The notes below the pieces were generated by a model. That model was not told the origin of the DNA. It did not search any database and saw only the letters and a program-made list of their open reading frames with translations. From Prionace glauca (taxonomy: Eukaryota > Chordata > Chondrichthyes > Carcharhiniformes > Carcharhinidae): DNA of 64,000 nucleotides. Below, piece after piece: positions 36,081-46,697 of the stretch (its first letter is position 1; every line of letters starts with the position of its first letter). The stretch spans positions 18,091,059-18,155,058 of the forward strand of contig CM075760.1 in NCBI GenBank assembly GCA_037974335.1, read 5' to 3'. Both the position numbers and the translations under genes were made by a program.

Positions 36081-36589
36081 TCAGTCATGGTAATGCCATT
36101 AAATGACCAGAGCCGATTGTTACCTTCTTTCCTGTTGGAGTTGGTCATTGCCTGGAACATCGGTGGTGCAAATGTTATTGGCAGCTTCTCAGTCCAACCC
36201 TAGATATTGTCCAGCTATTGCTGCATTTGTAATGCATTACTTCAAGATCTGAGGTGTCATGAATGGTACTGAACATTGTTCAGTCATCAGCGAACATCCC
36301 AACTTCTGACCTTACAATGGATTGAAGGTGATTGATGAAGCAACTGAAGCTGATTGGGTCTGAGACAGTGAAGTCCCGAGACTAGAATAAATGGCCTTCA
36401 ATCATTAGTCAGCTAATCTTTCAAAAAGATAACAGTTTGAGTGACGATGACATTGAGAGTCCTTCGGCGTTAAGAGGATGGATAATATTTAGTGGACATT
36501 CTTCCTATCATAAAACACTCTCAGAGGATGCAGTAGCACAGTTGCATTGTCAATCCAACCACCTAGAATACTGATGCGCAGTCGAAATT

Positions 36590-36835
36590 TGCCATGACTG
36601 ATGCGAAATTTGAATGTTAAAAAAAATGAAATTAAAAGTCTAAAGATGACCAATGAAATTATTGTCGATTATCATGAAAACTCATCTTCTTCATTAATAT
36701 CCTTTAGGGAAGGAAATCTGCCGTTCTTACATTGTCTGGCCGGAAAGTGACTCTTAAATGCCCTCTGCTGAAGGGCAATTTAGGATGGGCAATAAATACT
36801 GGTCAAGCCAATGACACCCACATCACATGAATGGA
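36590..36835 (+). mobile_element. tRNA-headed SINE, 'aaggaaatctg' family
   Basis: 'gaaattaaaagtctaaagat', 'tttagggaaggaaatctgcc', 'ttaaatgccctctgctgaag', 'gggcaataaatactggtcaa' and 'cacccacatcacatgaat' are in family order. It ends 10-15 bp from the donor of the TRDC Ig exon. Confidence 0.85.
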
Positions 36836-36851
36836 AATAAAATAAACTTAC

Positions 36852-37163
36852 CAATTTCAGCTGTGGGTGGGATGTTTACTGAGTAATTCTGATCATTGTG
36901 AACTGCCGTGCACGTGATGATTTGTGGTTTTCCGGATTGGGTGAAAGAGAGGAAACCCGAACTCCTGTAATTCCCGCTCTCCAATAGGACACTGGATCTT
37001 GTCACATTGACCTCCTGGTCGGATCCCCTGGTCAGGGAGAGCTTGATTGTCTTGGGGGAGAAATCCGAGGCCAAACATACTGCAGCGGTGGTGGTGTTGG
37101 GGGCTTCCGGTGGCACTGGCGGGTAAAAGACGCTCAATTTTGGTTCTTTCGGGTCTTTCGCCT
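36852..37163 (-). CDS. trdc: TCR delta constant, Ig-domain exon
   Basis: 312 nt, phase 1 in and out, acceptor CATTTTCAG and donor G|GTAAGT. It encodes the C1-type Ig domain: (K)AKDPKEPKLSVFYPPVPPEA, AAVCLASDFSPKTIKLSL, then SGKPQIITCTAVHNDQNYSV. The two domain cysteines (VCL, ITC) are present. N-glycosylation sequons are NTT, NVT and NYS. The closest family pattern is TRDC (human VACLVKEFYPKDIRINL ... SVTCSVQHDNKT). J exons ending CCC A join as EPK. With the exons at 33420 and 32857 it makes a complete delta constant region; the intron between the first two holds several repeats. Confidence 0.95.
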
Positions 37164-37329
37164 CTGAAAATGGAAGAAATAAAAGGGTAAAAAATCAGAA
37201 TCCAACAGGGTGCCATCCCCCAACCTGCTGTGGCATTCGATTAGACCACATTTTTCTGAGCCTTAACCCTCTGTAAGTTTCTCCATTAACTTACCGAATG
37301 CTGAGACTGGATAAGTAATCTTTTTTCCT

Positions 37330-37510
37330 TGGCACAGAAAAGGTTCTCTCTCTCTCTCACACACACACACTCACACACACATAGACACATGTACACATGC
37401 CTATGCACACAAGCAGACATACATACATGCACAGACACAATTGCACACACGCTCACAAAAACATAACAGACACACACATACACGTTCACACACACACACA
37501 CACAAACAGG
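37330..37510 (+). repeat. CA-rich microsatellite
   Basis: CT-rich start (ctctctctctctcacacaca), then CACACA with ACATGCAC interruptions. Confidence 0.95.
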
Positions 37511-37514
37511 GGTG

Positions 37515-38961
37515 AGATCCTAATTGAATATTTCTCACCATTATTCACTGTTGACAAAGGCATGGTTGTTAGCGAACTTGGGGAAAGAAATAGTAATGTC
37601 TTAGGGAGTGTAAATATAATAGAGGAAGAGGTGCTGGAACTCTTAAAATGCATTGAGATAAATGAATCCCCGAAAATTAATGAAGTATGTCCCAGGATAT
37701 TGTGGGAGGCGAGGGAGAAATTTGCGGGTTCCCTAGCAGAGATACTTAAATCATCGTTAGACACAGGTGAGGTGCCTGAAGATTGGAGAGTGGCAAATGT
37801 TTGTTTAAAAAGGGCTGCAAGGAAAAGCCTGGAAACTACAGGCCAGTGAGTCTCACATCTGTGGTGGGTAAGTTGTTGAAATTTTTTTTAGAGGCAGGTT
37901 CTACAGACATTTAGAGATGCACGGACTGATTAGGGTCAGTCAGCATGGCTTTGTGAGTGGAAAATCATTTCTCAGAAATTTGATTGAATTTTTGAAGGGA
38001 TAGCCAAGAAGGTTGATGAGGGCAATGCAGTTGATGTTGTCTACATGGAATTCAGCAAGGCGTTTGACAAGGTATTGCATAGTAGGCTGTTGCATAAGGT
38101 TAAATCTCATGAGTTCCAGTGTGAGGAAGCCAAATGGATACAAGATTTGTTTGATGACAGACGTCAGACAGTTGTTGTAGAGAGTTGTTTTTCAAACTGG
38201 AGATCTGTAACCAGAGGTGTGCCTCAGGGATCAGTGCTGGATCCACCGTTATTTGTAATCTATATTAATGATTTGGATGAGAATATAGGAGGCATGGTTA
38301 GTTAGTTTGCAAATGACGTCAAGATTTGTGGCATAGTGGGCAGTGAAGAAGGTTATTTCTGATTGCAGTGGGATTTTGATCAATTGGGCCAGTGGGCTGA
38401 TAACTGGCAGATGGAGTTTAACTCAGATAAATGAAAGGTGAGGCATTTTGGTAGATTAAACGAGGGTAGGACTTACTCAGTTAATAGTATGGCTTTGGGA
38501 GGAGTTACAGAACGAAGAGATCTCGGGGCATAAGTTCAGAGTTCCTTGAATTCACAGGTGGACAGAGTGGTGATGACGGCATTCGGCAAACTTACTTTCA
38601 TTGGTCAGAACATTGAATACCGGAGTTGGGACGTCTTGTTGAAATTGCACAAGGCATTGACAAAGCCAATATTGAATACTGCTTTGGCCACTCTATCATA
38701 GAAAATATATCATTAAACTATGCAGAGTGCAGAACAATGTTTTTTTTTAGGATGCTACTGGCACTTGATGCTTTGAAGTGTAAGGAGAGGTTGGATAGAC
38801 TGGGACTTTTTTCTCTGGAGCGTAGAGGCTGAGGGGTGATCTCATAGACATATATAAAATAATGAGGGGCACAGATCAGCTAGATAGTCAATAGTTATTT
38901 TTCCCCGAAAGGTAGGGGATTCAAAATCTAGAGGGCATGGGTTTAAGGTGTATGTGTGTGT

Positions 38962-38993
<32 letters not shown>

Positions 38994-39240
38994 GATACAA
39001 AAGTGTCCAGAAGGGCTTTTTTTCACATAGAGGGTGGTGAGTGTCTGGAACAAACTGCCAGAGGTATTAGTAGAGACGAGTACAATTTTGTCTTTTGTAC
39101 CATTATATGGGTACGATGGGTATAGAGGAATATGGGCCAAATGCAGGCAATTGGGATAAGCTTCGGACTTAAAAAAAGGCGGGATGAACAATTTCGGCCA
39201 AAAGCCTGTTTCCATGGTGTAAACCTCTATGATTCTATGA
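37515..39240 (+). mobile_element. CR1-clade LINE, RT domain to tail
   Basis: [66 protein letters not shown] and [18 protein letters not shown] are the palm and fingers of a CR1 reverse transcriptase; the ADD site follows near 38310 (tgcaaatgacgtcaag). A GA-run was inserted or expanded at 38955-38995. The tail reads 'cctgtttccatggtgtaaac' with 'tctatgattctatg'. Broken by stops and frameshifts, but the longest RT remnant here. Confidence 0.92.
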
Positions 39241-40435
39241 CACACACACATGCACCTTGAGGCAGTCATACCCAGATACATGCAGAGAGACACACACTGA
39301 CACATTGGGAGACACACATACCCAGAACCACACACAAACACATACAGGCTGGATTTGGGGACCAAATAAAATATTCCCAATCTTGGTGCTGACACGCACT
39401 TAATGAGGAGGCGGATACATGGATGACGTGAAAGGATTTGGGACAGGCTGAGTCAATGGGCAAAACATGGCAGATGGAATAAAATCTGAATATGTGGGAA
39501 GTTATCCTCTCTGGCAGAAAAAAACACATCAGAAAGGCCGAGTAGTTCCAAAGTGGTGTGACATTGGACAGAGCTGTTCCCATAGAGAAGGGGGTGTCCT
39601 TGTTCATGGGACAATAAAAGCTAGCATGTAGGCACAGCAAGAAAATGGAAGACGAATGTTACATATTTGTCTGACAGAATAGGAATATGAGTGTACACGT
39701 GTGTATGTGTGTGTGTATGTGCGTGTGTGTGTGTGTGTGTGTGATGAACTTTTTGAATGTTGGAGCACTATTTGCGGGCCAGATTGCCTACTCCTGCCCT
39801 TATGTTCCTTTGAGAATGAAGTACATTTGCATGGCCCTAGACAGTCACACAGACAAGCAGACACATACAGGCACACATGCGTGCACACACACAAAAGCAG
39901 ACACGCACACAGATTTAGAGACACACGGAGACACACAGACTGAGATATTGAGAAACGTACATGCCCAGAAACAAGCACAGAGGCTGAAACATACTCAGAA
40001 ACTTGAAGTGGAGAACAAATTTAACTATTCACACCATGTTGATGGCACAGGCATTACGGAGATGAGGACGCAATGGCCTTTCAAGGAGATTTGGACCGGC
40101 TGAGTGAATGCACACAGACATGGCAGATGGGATAAAAAGTGACTAAGTATTAAGTTATCAACTATGGTCGGAAACAAAACAAAAAACAGAAGTATCAAGT
40201 ATTTCCTAAATGGTGTGAGGTTGAAAGGAAAGCACTTCCACAGAGACCTGGTCACTAAAAATTTCCATGCAGGCACAGCAAACAATGAGGAAGGCAAATA
40301 CTATGTTTATTTGCCACAAAATATGAATGTGAGTGTGCACATTAGTTTGTATGCATTTGTGTGAGTGTCTGTATGTTTGTTTTTTTTTATGGGTTGGTGC
40401 GTGTGAGTGCAACAAGATCAGTTTGTATGTTTGAT
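39241..40435 (+). repeat. CA/TG tracts alternating with CR1 fragments
   Basis: CA-rich 39240-39350, CR1 scrap 39400-39670, TG-rich 39690-39745, CR1 tail scrap 39750-39830, CA-rich 39840-39990, CR1 scrap 40030-40320, TG-rich 40325-40415. The two CR1 scraps resemble each other (fragment 'aggcacagcaa' with following 'aatg'), so the block looks like an expanded or duplicated composite. Confidence 0.75.
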
Positions 40436-40439
40436 CAGT

Positions 40440-41215
40440 ACCATAGAACATAGAACAGTACAGCACGGTGCAGGCCCTTCGGCTCTCAATGTTGTGCCTA
40501 GCTAAGTCTAAACCCAAGGTCAAGTTATCCCTGTCCCTATCATTCTAGTACAAAGAACAAAGAACAAAAACAGCCCGGGAAATAGGCCCTTCAGTCCAAC
40601 GAGCCCGCGCCGCCATCTCAACACCACCAGTCCCCCCTCCACCATGACCCTTATCTAATGTTTTATGGCCATCCACATTGAGGGAAACTAATTTAGGGAC
40701 GATTTATTACTGCCATTCAGCCTAATAGCACATCTTTGGGGTGTGGGAGGAAACCGGAGCACCCGGAGAAAACCCACGCAAGCACGGGGAGAATGCACAA
40801 ACTCCCACAGACACCAGCCCAAATCCATGTGTCTGCACAGCAATCAGCGATAGTCACTGAGCTGTCGTCTTGCCCAGTATCTGGTCCAGTTTAGGCACAC
40901 ACTAACGACATGAAGCACTAGGCCAATCTCGATAACCAAGAGCAGCCCCAGTATGACCCATCGCATGTATGCCCCTCATTGGACACAAGGCGGACCGACT
41001 TAAAACCAGTGAATGAAAAGAGGAAAAAAATCATACCATAGCCATTTACATTACCAGGGACGCCCCAAAGCTAATGACCTTTATTTAAAACAATCTTCCA
41101 TATCCACCCATCTCCAACCCAGTCATGTGCCTGTCTAAGTTACTTGCTCCATGTGCCTATCCAATAACCGCCTGAAAGTTCCTAAAGTGTCCGACTCCAC
41201 TATCACATCGGACAG
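40440..41215 (-). mobile_element. CR1 3' end (minus) split by copy C of the V-SINE-bearing LINE
   Basis: The outer element starts (minus-strand tail) with 'catagaacatagaacagtac' and 'caggcccttcggctctcaat'. It resumes at about 41100 with 'catgtgcctgtctaagttac' and 'taaccgcctgaaagttccta', the usual CR1 order. Between them lies the 40552-41087 element. Confidence 0.75.
40552..41087 (-). mobile_element. CR1 3' UTR carrying a V-SINE core (copy C)
   Basis: In reverse complement: 'ttttaaataaaggtcattag', 'tttggggcgtccctggtaat', 'ttaagtcggtccgccttgtg', V-SINE core 'ttctccccgtgcttgcgtgg' and 'tctccgggtgctccggtttc', and the (TTCTTTG)n tail. The UTR before the V-SINE matches copy E at 56711-56810. Confidence 0.9.
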
Positions 41216-42200
41216 TGTATTCCATGGGCCAAATGACCTATATCTGCTCCCATGTTACTTCGAGACTTGAATACATGTACACGCCGCTGATACTCACACA
41301 GACAGGTATGGACATAGAGGCGTGCAGGCATACGAACACACTCACGCATGAACACACACACACACACTCAGACATAAACACAAACACACATACGTACAGA
41401 ATGATATGCAGATTAGTTACATTTATTAAGACAATGTGATAGAATGTGATAGAATGCTGAATATGCTAGTTTGAAACTGACACCAAAAAGGAGCAACAAT
41501 GTAAGCAGCATCACTGGAAGCATCAATTTTCAAAGAAATATTAGTATTTTGTGAATGGATAAAACTAGTGGATGTTTTCAGCGCAGGGAAATGCAACTTA
41601 ACACACCATAAATTTGAAAATCAAAGAACCATGTTGTTTTATAAATGTCCATATGCTAAGAGTAAGGAACAATCAATGAATGTCTTTATTCAAATTCTTT
41701 GGATAGGGAAAGAAGACAAAATGCACAAACACTGAGCCACCGCAAAATATATTCGGTGCTTAATATTCATGTTTTAACGTGAAGATCTGAGATCATGATT
41801 GAAATAAAGGAGAGTCCATAATCAGAACTGGCAACATTTCTGTTCTGTTTCTCATAAAATTAAAACTCAGCATTTAAAAAATCCTCAAACAGAGCAGAAG
41901 GAGAAAGAATGTTACTCTGTATACTCGATGCAGGATGATAGTACTCGATTAATAGTGTAGATGATGGTTCACTCTAAAGTGCAGGAATTTATTTAAGGAG
42001 TGACTTAATCATTCCCAAACGGAGAGGGTTGATAAACAGGAACATTGGCTGTTGGTTGGGGAGTCCAAGATTTCAGCAAATGGGATTTTAGACGATGTTT
42101 AATGTTTAAGACTTTCAGGAGAGAAATCAGGAAATATTTTGCCATTTAATGCCTCACTTTCCTCCATTAAAACATTTCCTAAATCCAGCCTTTTTTGATG
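41215..42200. other. CA-rich stretch, then unique-looking DNA
   Basis: CA-rich sequence from 41270 to 41400, then about 800 bp AT-rich DNA in the TRD J-C interval. No J segment, D segment or exon was recognised. A T-cell enhancer could lie here, but nothing decisive is visible. Confidence 0.4.
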
Positions 42201-42204
42201 AAAT

Positions 42205-42760
42205 CTAATACTAAATACAGTTTTGGTCTCCTTATCGAATAAAACATGCATTTGCAATATAAAGAGTGTGGGTAAAGTACACCAGACTGATTCTTGGAAT
42301 GGCGTGACTGTCCTTTTAGGAGAAACTGGGATGACTGCATCTACATTCACTGGAGTTTGGAACATGCGAGGCGATGTCACTGAAACATATATAATTCTAG
42401 CAGAGATGAGTAGACTGGATGCAGGGATGTTGTTTCCTTTGGCAGGGTGGGGTCTAGAAAAAGGAATCAAAGTTTCAGTGTGCAGGGTTTGACATTTAAA
42501 TCTGAGATGAGGAAAAATGTCCTCACTCAGAGGCTCGTGAAATTGTAGCTCTCTACTACAGAAGTTTGTGGTTGCCAAACCAGTGAATACATTTTAAATG
42601 GACATATATTACTGTACTCTAAAGGTGCCAAGAATTATGGGGAGAGGGTTGGTATGGTGCCGAGTTTTAGGGTCAGCCGCTGTCGTGTCCAATGGCAGAG
42701 GTCGAAGGATCGACTGGCCTCGTCCTGCTCCTATTTTCTATCTTTCTCTGTAAGATATAT
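42205..42760 (+). mobile_element. CR1-clade LINE 3' end, old copy
   Basis: 'ctaaatacagttttggtctc', 'caccagactgattcttggaa', 'gtcactgaaacatatataat' and a tail 'tcgactggcctcgtcctgct' followed by 'cctattttctat'. Strongly diverged. Confidence 0.7.
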
Positions 42761-43218
42761 GCTCTTGAAGAAAGGTGCTGGGTGATGGCACTGAATATTA
42801 ATTCTTTCATAGAGCCCACAAGACAAAAAATAGTCACAGTGACATCTGGTTCTGTTGCAGAGTTAGCAGCACAGAGACCCAGGCTAATTCCTGAAGAAAT
42901 TAGCTCAAGTCCCTCCCCAGCACGTGGAGTAATTTCAAATAAATTGATCGAAGCAAGAGCGATGGGATTAATGGTCTCTTCCATCGTTGTAGGAGTCTAA
43001 TAATTTGTTGTTTGTAAACTCTATTACAGCGTTGTCAGAAGACAATTTAATTTTTCACTCCCCCCCCGCCCACTCACCCCCCGCCTCGCCTCGTGTCCTT
43101 CCCAATCAACTCAACAGCTGCTATTACAGGATACAGATTCTTTACAGGTGTGTTAAAATCGGACATTACTTTCTTAAACGATAACCAGACGCAAAACGCA
43201 GAGAACAGGTTAACTTAC

Positions 43219-43278
43219 TGGGTTCTACAGTGTGTTTGGTTCCACTGCCAAAAGTAAGCTTTCTGGTTGCATAGATTG
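43219..43278 (-). CDS. TCR delta J segment (J4, nearest C), weak RSS
   Basis: It encodes IYATRKLTFGSGTKHTVEP and ends CCC A at a GTAAGT donor (43213-43218). The FGSGT motif is intact. No good RSS was found: the best 12-spacer option has heptamer TAAAGTA (read on plus, 43279-43285, lacking the CAC) and nonamer ACAAAATCG (7/9) at 43298-43306. It may be unable to rearrange efficiently. Confidence 0.75.
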
Positions 43279-43419
43279 TAAAGTAATACCAGATGGTACA
43301 AAATCGACATACCCACATGAACAGCAATGTAAGGATTGTTTTTCATGCTAAGGTTTTTGAAATTTGATTTGCTTCCACGGTTGGTTCATTATTACGTCCT
43401 GAAACAAATATAAAACAAT

Positions 43420-43690
43420 ATCCCAGGAATGATGTTCTTGCTGAAGAGGGAGTGGAGGGAAGGTCACCGGATAGATTCTGGAGTGGCAAGACTGACATAT
43501 GAGGGGAGATTGAGTTGGTTAGGATTTTATTGTTTGGGGTTCGGAAGAAGGAAGGCAGGAGGAGAAGATCTCACTAAAACCCATAATGCAGGATTAGACA
43601 GGGTAGATGCATGATGGCGGCAGGGTCCAGAACCGGGGTTCATAGTCAAAGAATATGGGACTGATATGAGGAGAGTTTAATTTTCACCAA
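43420..43690 (+). mobile_element. CR1-clade LINE fragment
   Basis: 'cccaggaatgatgttcttgc', 'gacatatgaggggagattga', 'ggttaggattttattgtttg', then 'gacagggtagatgcatgatg'. These are the TRM-PG / YE-RL / LDRVD positions. Confidence 0.7.
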
Positions 43691-44066
43691 GAGAATGAAA
43701 ATCTTGTGTAATTCACAATTACAACAGTTTAAACAGAACAATGATGCTTATCTGTCTCCCCTCTCTCATTTAAATCAACTTTCTGACTGGAATCTTCCTG
43801 TCCCCTTCACAGGACACAAATCTGGTTCTCAGTTCAATACCTAATTACTGAGGCTTGCAGTCACAACTCCTTTCCAATGTACCTCTAATGCCTGGGTAAG
43901 CTGAGCTAGATCTAAACTGACTCAAAACTTAACAATCTCCTCGCCTGCTTGCCACATATTATATTGGCACTCTGCCCAACTTGATTAGACTACTTACAAC
44001 AGAAAACTAGATCACAGAGGAGATGTGGAGTGAAAGAATAAAAAAGCACATTGACTTCACACTCAC

Positions 44067-44116
44067 TTGGTATAACTGTCACCTGGGTGCCGCTGCCAAA
44101 CGTTAGCTTTTCATAG
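44067..44116 (-). CDS. TCR delta J segment (J3), intact
   Basis: 50 nt encoding YEKLTFGSGTQVTVIP, ending CCA A at donor GTGAGT (44061-44066). FGSGT is intact and no stop is present in the J frame. It is preceded in transcription order by a good 12-RSS. Confidence 0.92.
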
Positions 44117-44144
44117 CACAGTAACAATTGTTCAGACAGAAACC
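44117..44144 (-). other. 12-RSS of J3
   Basis: Read on plus: heptamer CACAGTA (6/7), 12-bp spacer, nonamer ACAGAAACC (8/9). The best RSS among the delta J segments here. Confidence 0.9.
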
Positions 44145-44734
44145 TTCTATTGAGAAAGCTGTTTTAGATTTCAGACAATTCACGGCAAAGACAAATTTGG
44201 GACAGTCACTGATTCGCTGCAGATAACAGATATTTCATACCTTATCCCTCCCCAACATCACAGGCTAAGTGGGCCGAATGGCCTTCTTGGATGCTGTAGG
44301 ATTTTACCAACGTGAAGAATTTCTGAGCCTAGGTCGCCACTGGTCAAATACAACAATCCACGTCCTCCCGCTGCAACAAATATACTTTGCCTCTGAACTG
44401 TTGTTAGGTAACAAGGGAAGGCCATTCCGCCCTTTTCTCCTGCTCTGCCAACCTCTCAATTGGCTTTACAGAAATTTGCAACATGGCCTTGCCCGTGACG
44501 CCTCAACATCTGGTAGAAAATAAATACAATTCAACGGATAATATCTAATTTGATAGCTAATCTTTCTCTCCTTACAGATGTTTCCTGACCTGCTGGGATT
44601 TTTTTTTACCAGAATTATCTGTTCTTATTGCCATAATCCTGTTAGATTTCGAAGAGGGAAACAGACATGTCGAGTCTGAAAGATGTGTTTACATTTAGTT
44701 GAATCAACAGTTACTCGGGCTCATTTTCCAAAAG

Positions 44735-45050
44735 AGAGATATTTTTATTTATTCATGGGAAATGGGCACCGTTATCTGGCCAGAATTTATTATCCATTCC
44801 CAATTGCCCTTGAGAGTCAACCAAATTGCACATGGAGGCCAGATTAAATCAGAATGGCAAATGTATTTCTGTAAAGGACATGCCTCAACCAGATGGGTTT
44901 ATTCCAACAGTTGCATTCATCATCAACAGTGTTTTCTTAATTCCAGATTATTAAATTTGAATTCCACCCTCTACCGTGGTGGGATTCGAACGCAGGGACC
45001 CAAGAACACTAGTTGATTTCCTGGATTAATAATCCAGTGAGAAGGTCATA
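44735..45050 (-). mobile_element. tRNA-headed SINE, 'aaggaaatctg' family
   Basis: In reverse complement it has the tRNA-like head (tggattattaatccaggaaa, then gggtccctgcgttcgaatcc), 'aattcaaatttaataatctg', 'ccatctggttgaggcatgtc' and the end 'aattgggaatggataataaa', with a 'catgaataaataaaaata' tail. Confidence 0.8.
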
Positions 45051-45054
45051 ATTG

Positions 45055-45580
45055 TCAACCTAGCTGTGTGAGACCCCTTGGGGATGAGTGAACATAACAT
45101 GAGAGTTTTTTTTTATACCGAGATGGGGAGTGACACAGTTGACTCGGAGACTACTGTGCTGAATCTTAATAAAGGAGACTATGAAACTATGAGGCATGAC
45201 TTCGCCTTTATACATTGGGGAGACTTAAAGGGATGACAATGGATCTCATAGAGGCTGATACAATTCGAACAGTACAAGACACAGTAGATGAAGAGAGAAT
45301 ATTCCCGATGGTGGGGCAGTCCAGGATCAGGTTCTGAGGATTCAGCGTAGACCATTTAGGATTATAGTGAGGAGACATTTCTTCACCCAAAGAGTGGCGA
45401 ACCTGTGAAATTCATTACCACAGGAAATAGTTGTTGCCAAAAGACTGAATTTATTCAAGAAGCAGCTGGATATAGCACTTGGACGAATGAGATCAAACGC
45501 TATTGGGAAAAAGCAGGATTTGTCTATTGAGTGGATGAACAACAATGATCATAATAAATGGCAGATTATATTTGAAAAGC
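45055..45580 (+). mobile_element. CR1-clade LINE, deleted copy (endonuclease scrap joined to 3' end)
   Basis: 45055-45240 matches the end of the endonuclease region (accccttggggatgagtgaa). From about 45245 the sequence is the 3' end of the RT (atctcatagaggctgataca, cttcacccaaagagtggcga). The RT core is missing. A scrap with 'gtgtgtcatctacgaattta' follows at 45640-45790 and looks like another LINE on the minus strand. Confidence 0.7.
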
Positions 45581-45924
45581 CAGAGAGCGCTGAAACCCTC
45601 TGTATGTACATAAATGCCTCTCTGGACATATAATTTTCAATTTTGCGCTGTGCTGTCCATTTGACCAGTCCTTCTATATCGATCTGCAATGTAAGGCTTT
45701 CCACCCCGCTATTTACCACACCAGCAATTTGTGTGTCATCTACGAATTTACTGATTATATCCTTTGGATCGCTACCGTTCTAACTAAATATCTAATGATG
45801 CATTAATCTATCTAACAGCTTGTTTTTAATTTTAAGCATTACTTTCGCTTTTGTCACCATTCGCCAGACACGGATTCAGCCGAAATATCCATCGAAGAGT
45901 AGAGATAAATCAGCTGGCACCTAT

Positions 45925-45990
45925 TTGGCACAACATTCAGTTGGTTCCCGCAGGCAAAGGTGAGTTTCTAAGTACTGTCATAGCAATGAG
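45925..45990 (-). pseudogene. TCR delta J-like pseudogene
   Basis: Translation in the J frame gives KLTFACGNQLNVVP, matching KLTFGSGTQVTVIP of J3 but with FG changed to FA and GT to GN. A TAG precedes the K in the same frame. The donor position reads ATAGGT instead of GTGAGT. The RSS remains as CACTGTG at 45991-45997, a 12-bp spacer, then a nonamer apparently short by one base (CAGAAAGC). Alignment with the J3 RSS (ttcag-acagaaacc against atcag-cagaaagc) supports common descent. Confidence 0.7.
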
Positions 45991-46319
45991 CACTGTGACT
46001 AGTTATCAGCAGAAAGCTACAACTGCATCAGCTCATTCAGATTCCAACCAATATATACAACAAGGATCGGCATATTCACCAATGTGTGTGGGAGCCTCCA
46101 CAACTGCCATGATGAGCGAATATAAACATTAAAAAATATCTATTGCCAAGAGAGGAACAATGCATCTTATAAAATTCTACAGGTCTATGCACATCCAAGT
46201 CCAAATTAGAAGCCAAATTGCCTCCCTTCACCTAACGGTGCAGTTAGGCAGGATTCCTCTGCCTTCAGTGATAGCTATTTCTGGAACATGTCACTAGACT
46301 GTTGTGAAGCGCTGAAAGC

Positions 46320-46500
46320 GTGAGAGAGCCATACTATATATCAAGCCTGGCTGAGCAGGAGTCACTCTCTCAGTCCCAATCTTTAGCAGCGTTGTTTTCC
46401 CACCTTCCTTGGTCATCAGAGCCTAGGGTAGGGACTCGTACCCGGCGTTTCTGGCTCAGAGGCAGCGATTTTAGCCCACTGTACCGCAACACCTCCGCAA
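46320..46500 (-). mobile_element. Possible tRNA-like SINE head
   Basis: In reverse complement it contains 'gggctaaaatcgctgcctct' and 'gccgggtacgagtccctacc', resembling a D arm plus T arm with 'cgagtcc'. No SINE body recognised. Confidence 0.35.
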
Positions 46501-46646
46501 AGTATGAATGGCCATTGTATTACATCGCCTCCTTTAAATCTGTACTTATTTTAAAAAAACACGAATTGGTCACATGTTTGGAACTGTAAATATTGATTGT
46601 CATCCTACTGTAAATAGATTATGATGGAAGATTGTTGAGGACTTAC

Positions 46647-46697
46647 TGGGCTCCACAGTGAGTTTGGTCCCTTTGCCAAAGACAAGCTTCTCAGTTC
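46647..46697 (-). pseudogene. TCR delta J segment (J2), cut off from its RSS by a LINE
   Basis: It encodes EKLVFGKGTKLTVEP and ends CCC A at a GTAAGT donor (46641-46646). FGKGT is intact. Where the 5' coding end and RSS should follow (plus, after 46697), the CR1 element 46698-47603 begins. Beyond it, a heptamer-like CACAATG lies at 47606-47612 after 2-3 bases of possible original sequence, but no clear nonamer follows. The segment should no longer rearrange. Confidence 0.82.

Larger units (their letters stand above)
34640..36440 (-). mobile_element. Jockey/L2-like LINE RT remnant with two nested insertions
   Basis: On the minus strand, pieces match a LINE known from sharks and many invertebrates: EVGMFADD near 36290 (the RT catalytic motif), then after a gap THRRTVAAV-C-IY-like and RRTRTADTREHHYLEVP (about 35040-34870). 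It is split by a V-SINE (35085-35450) and a CR1 3' end (35720-36080). The flanks rejoin correctly on both sides of each insert. Many frame breaks; old. Confidence 0.8.

Noticed and set aside
42099-42578. A 159-codon minus-strand frame in the J-C interval, first considered as a V segment
   Set aside because: It is the antisense of a CR1 3' end and lacks the two framework cysteines and the YYC end.
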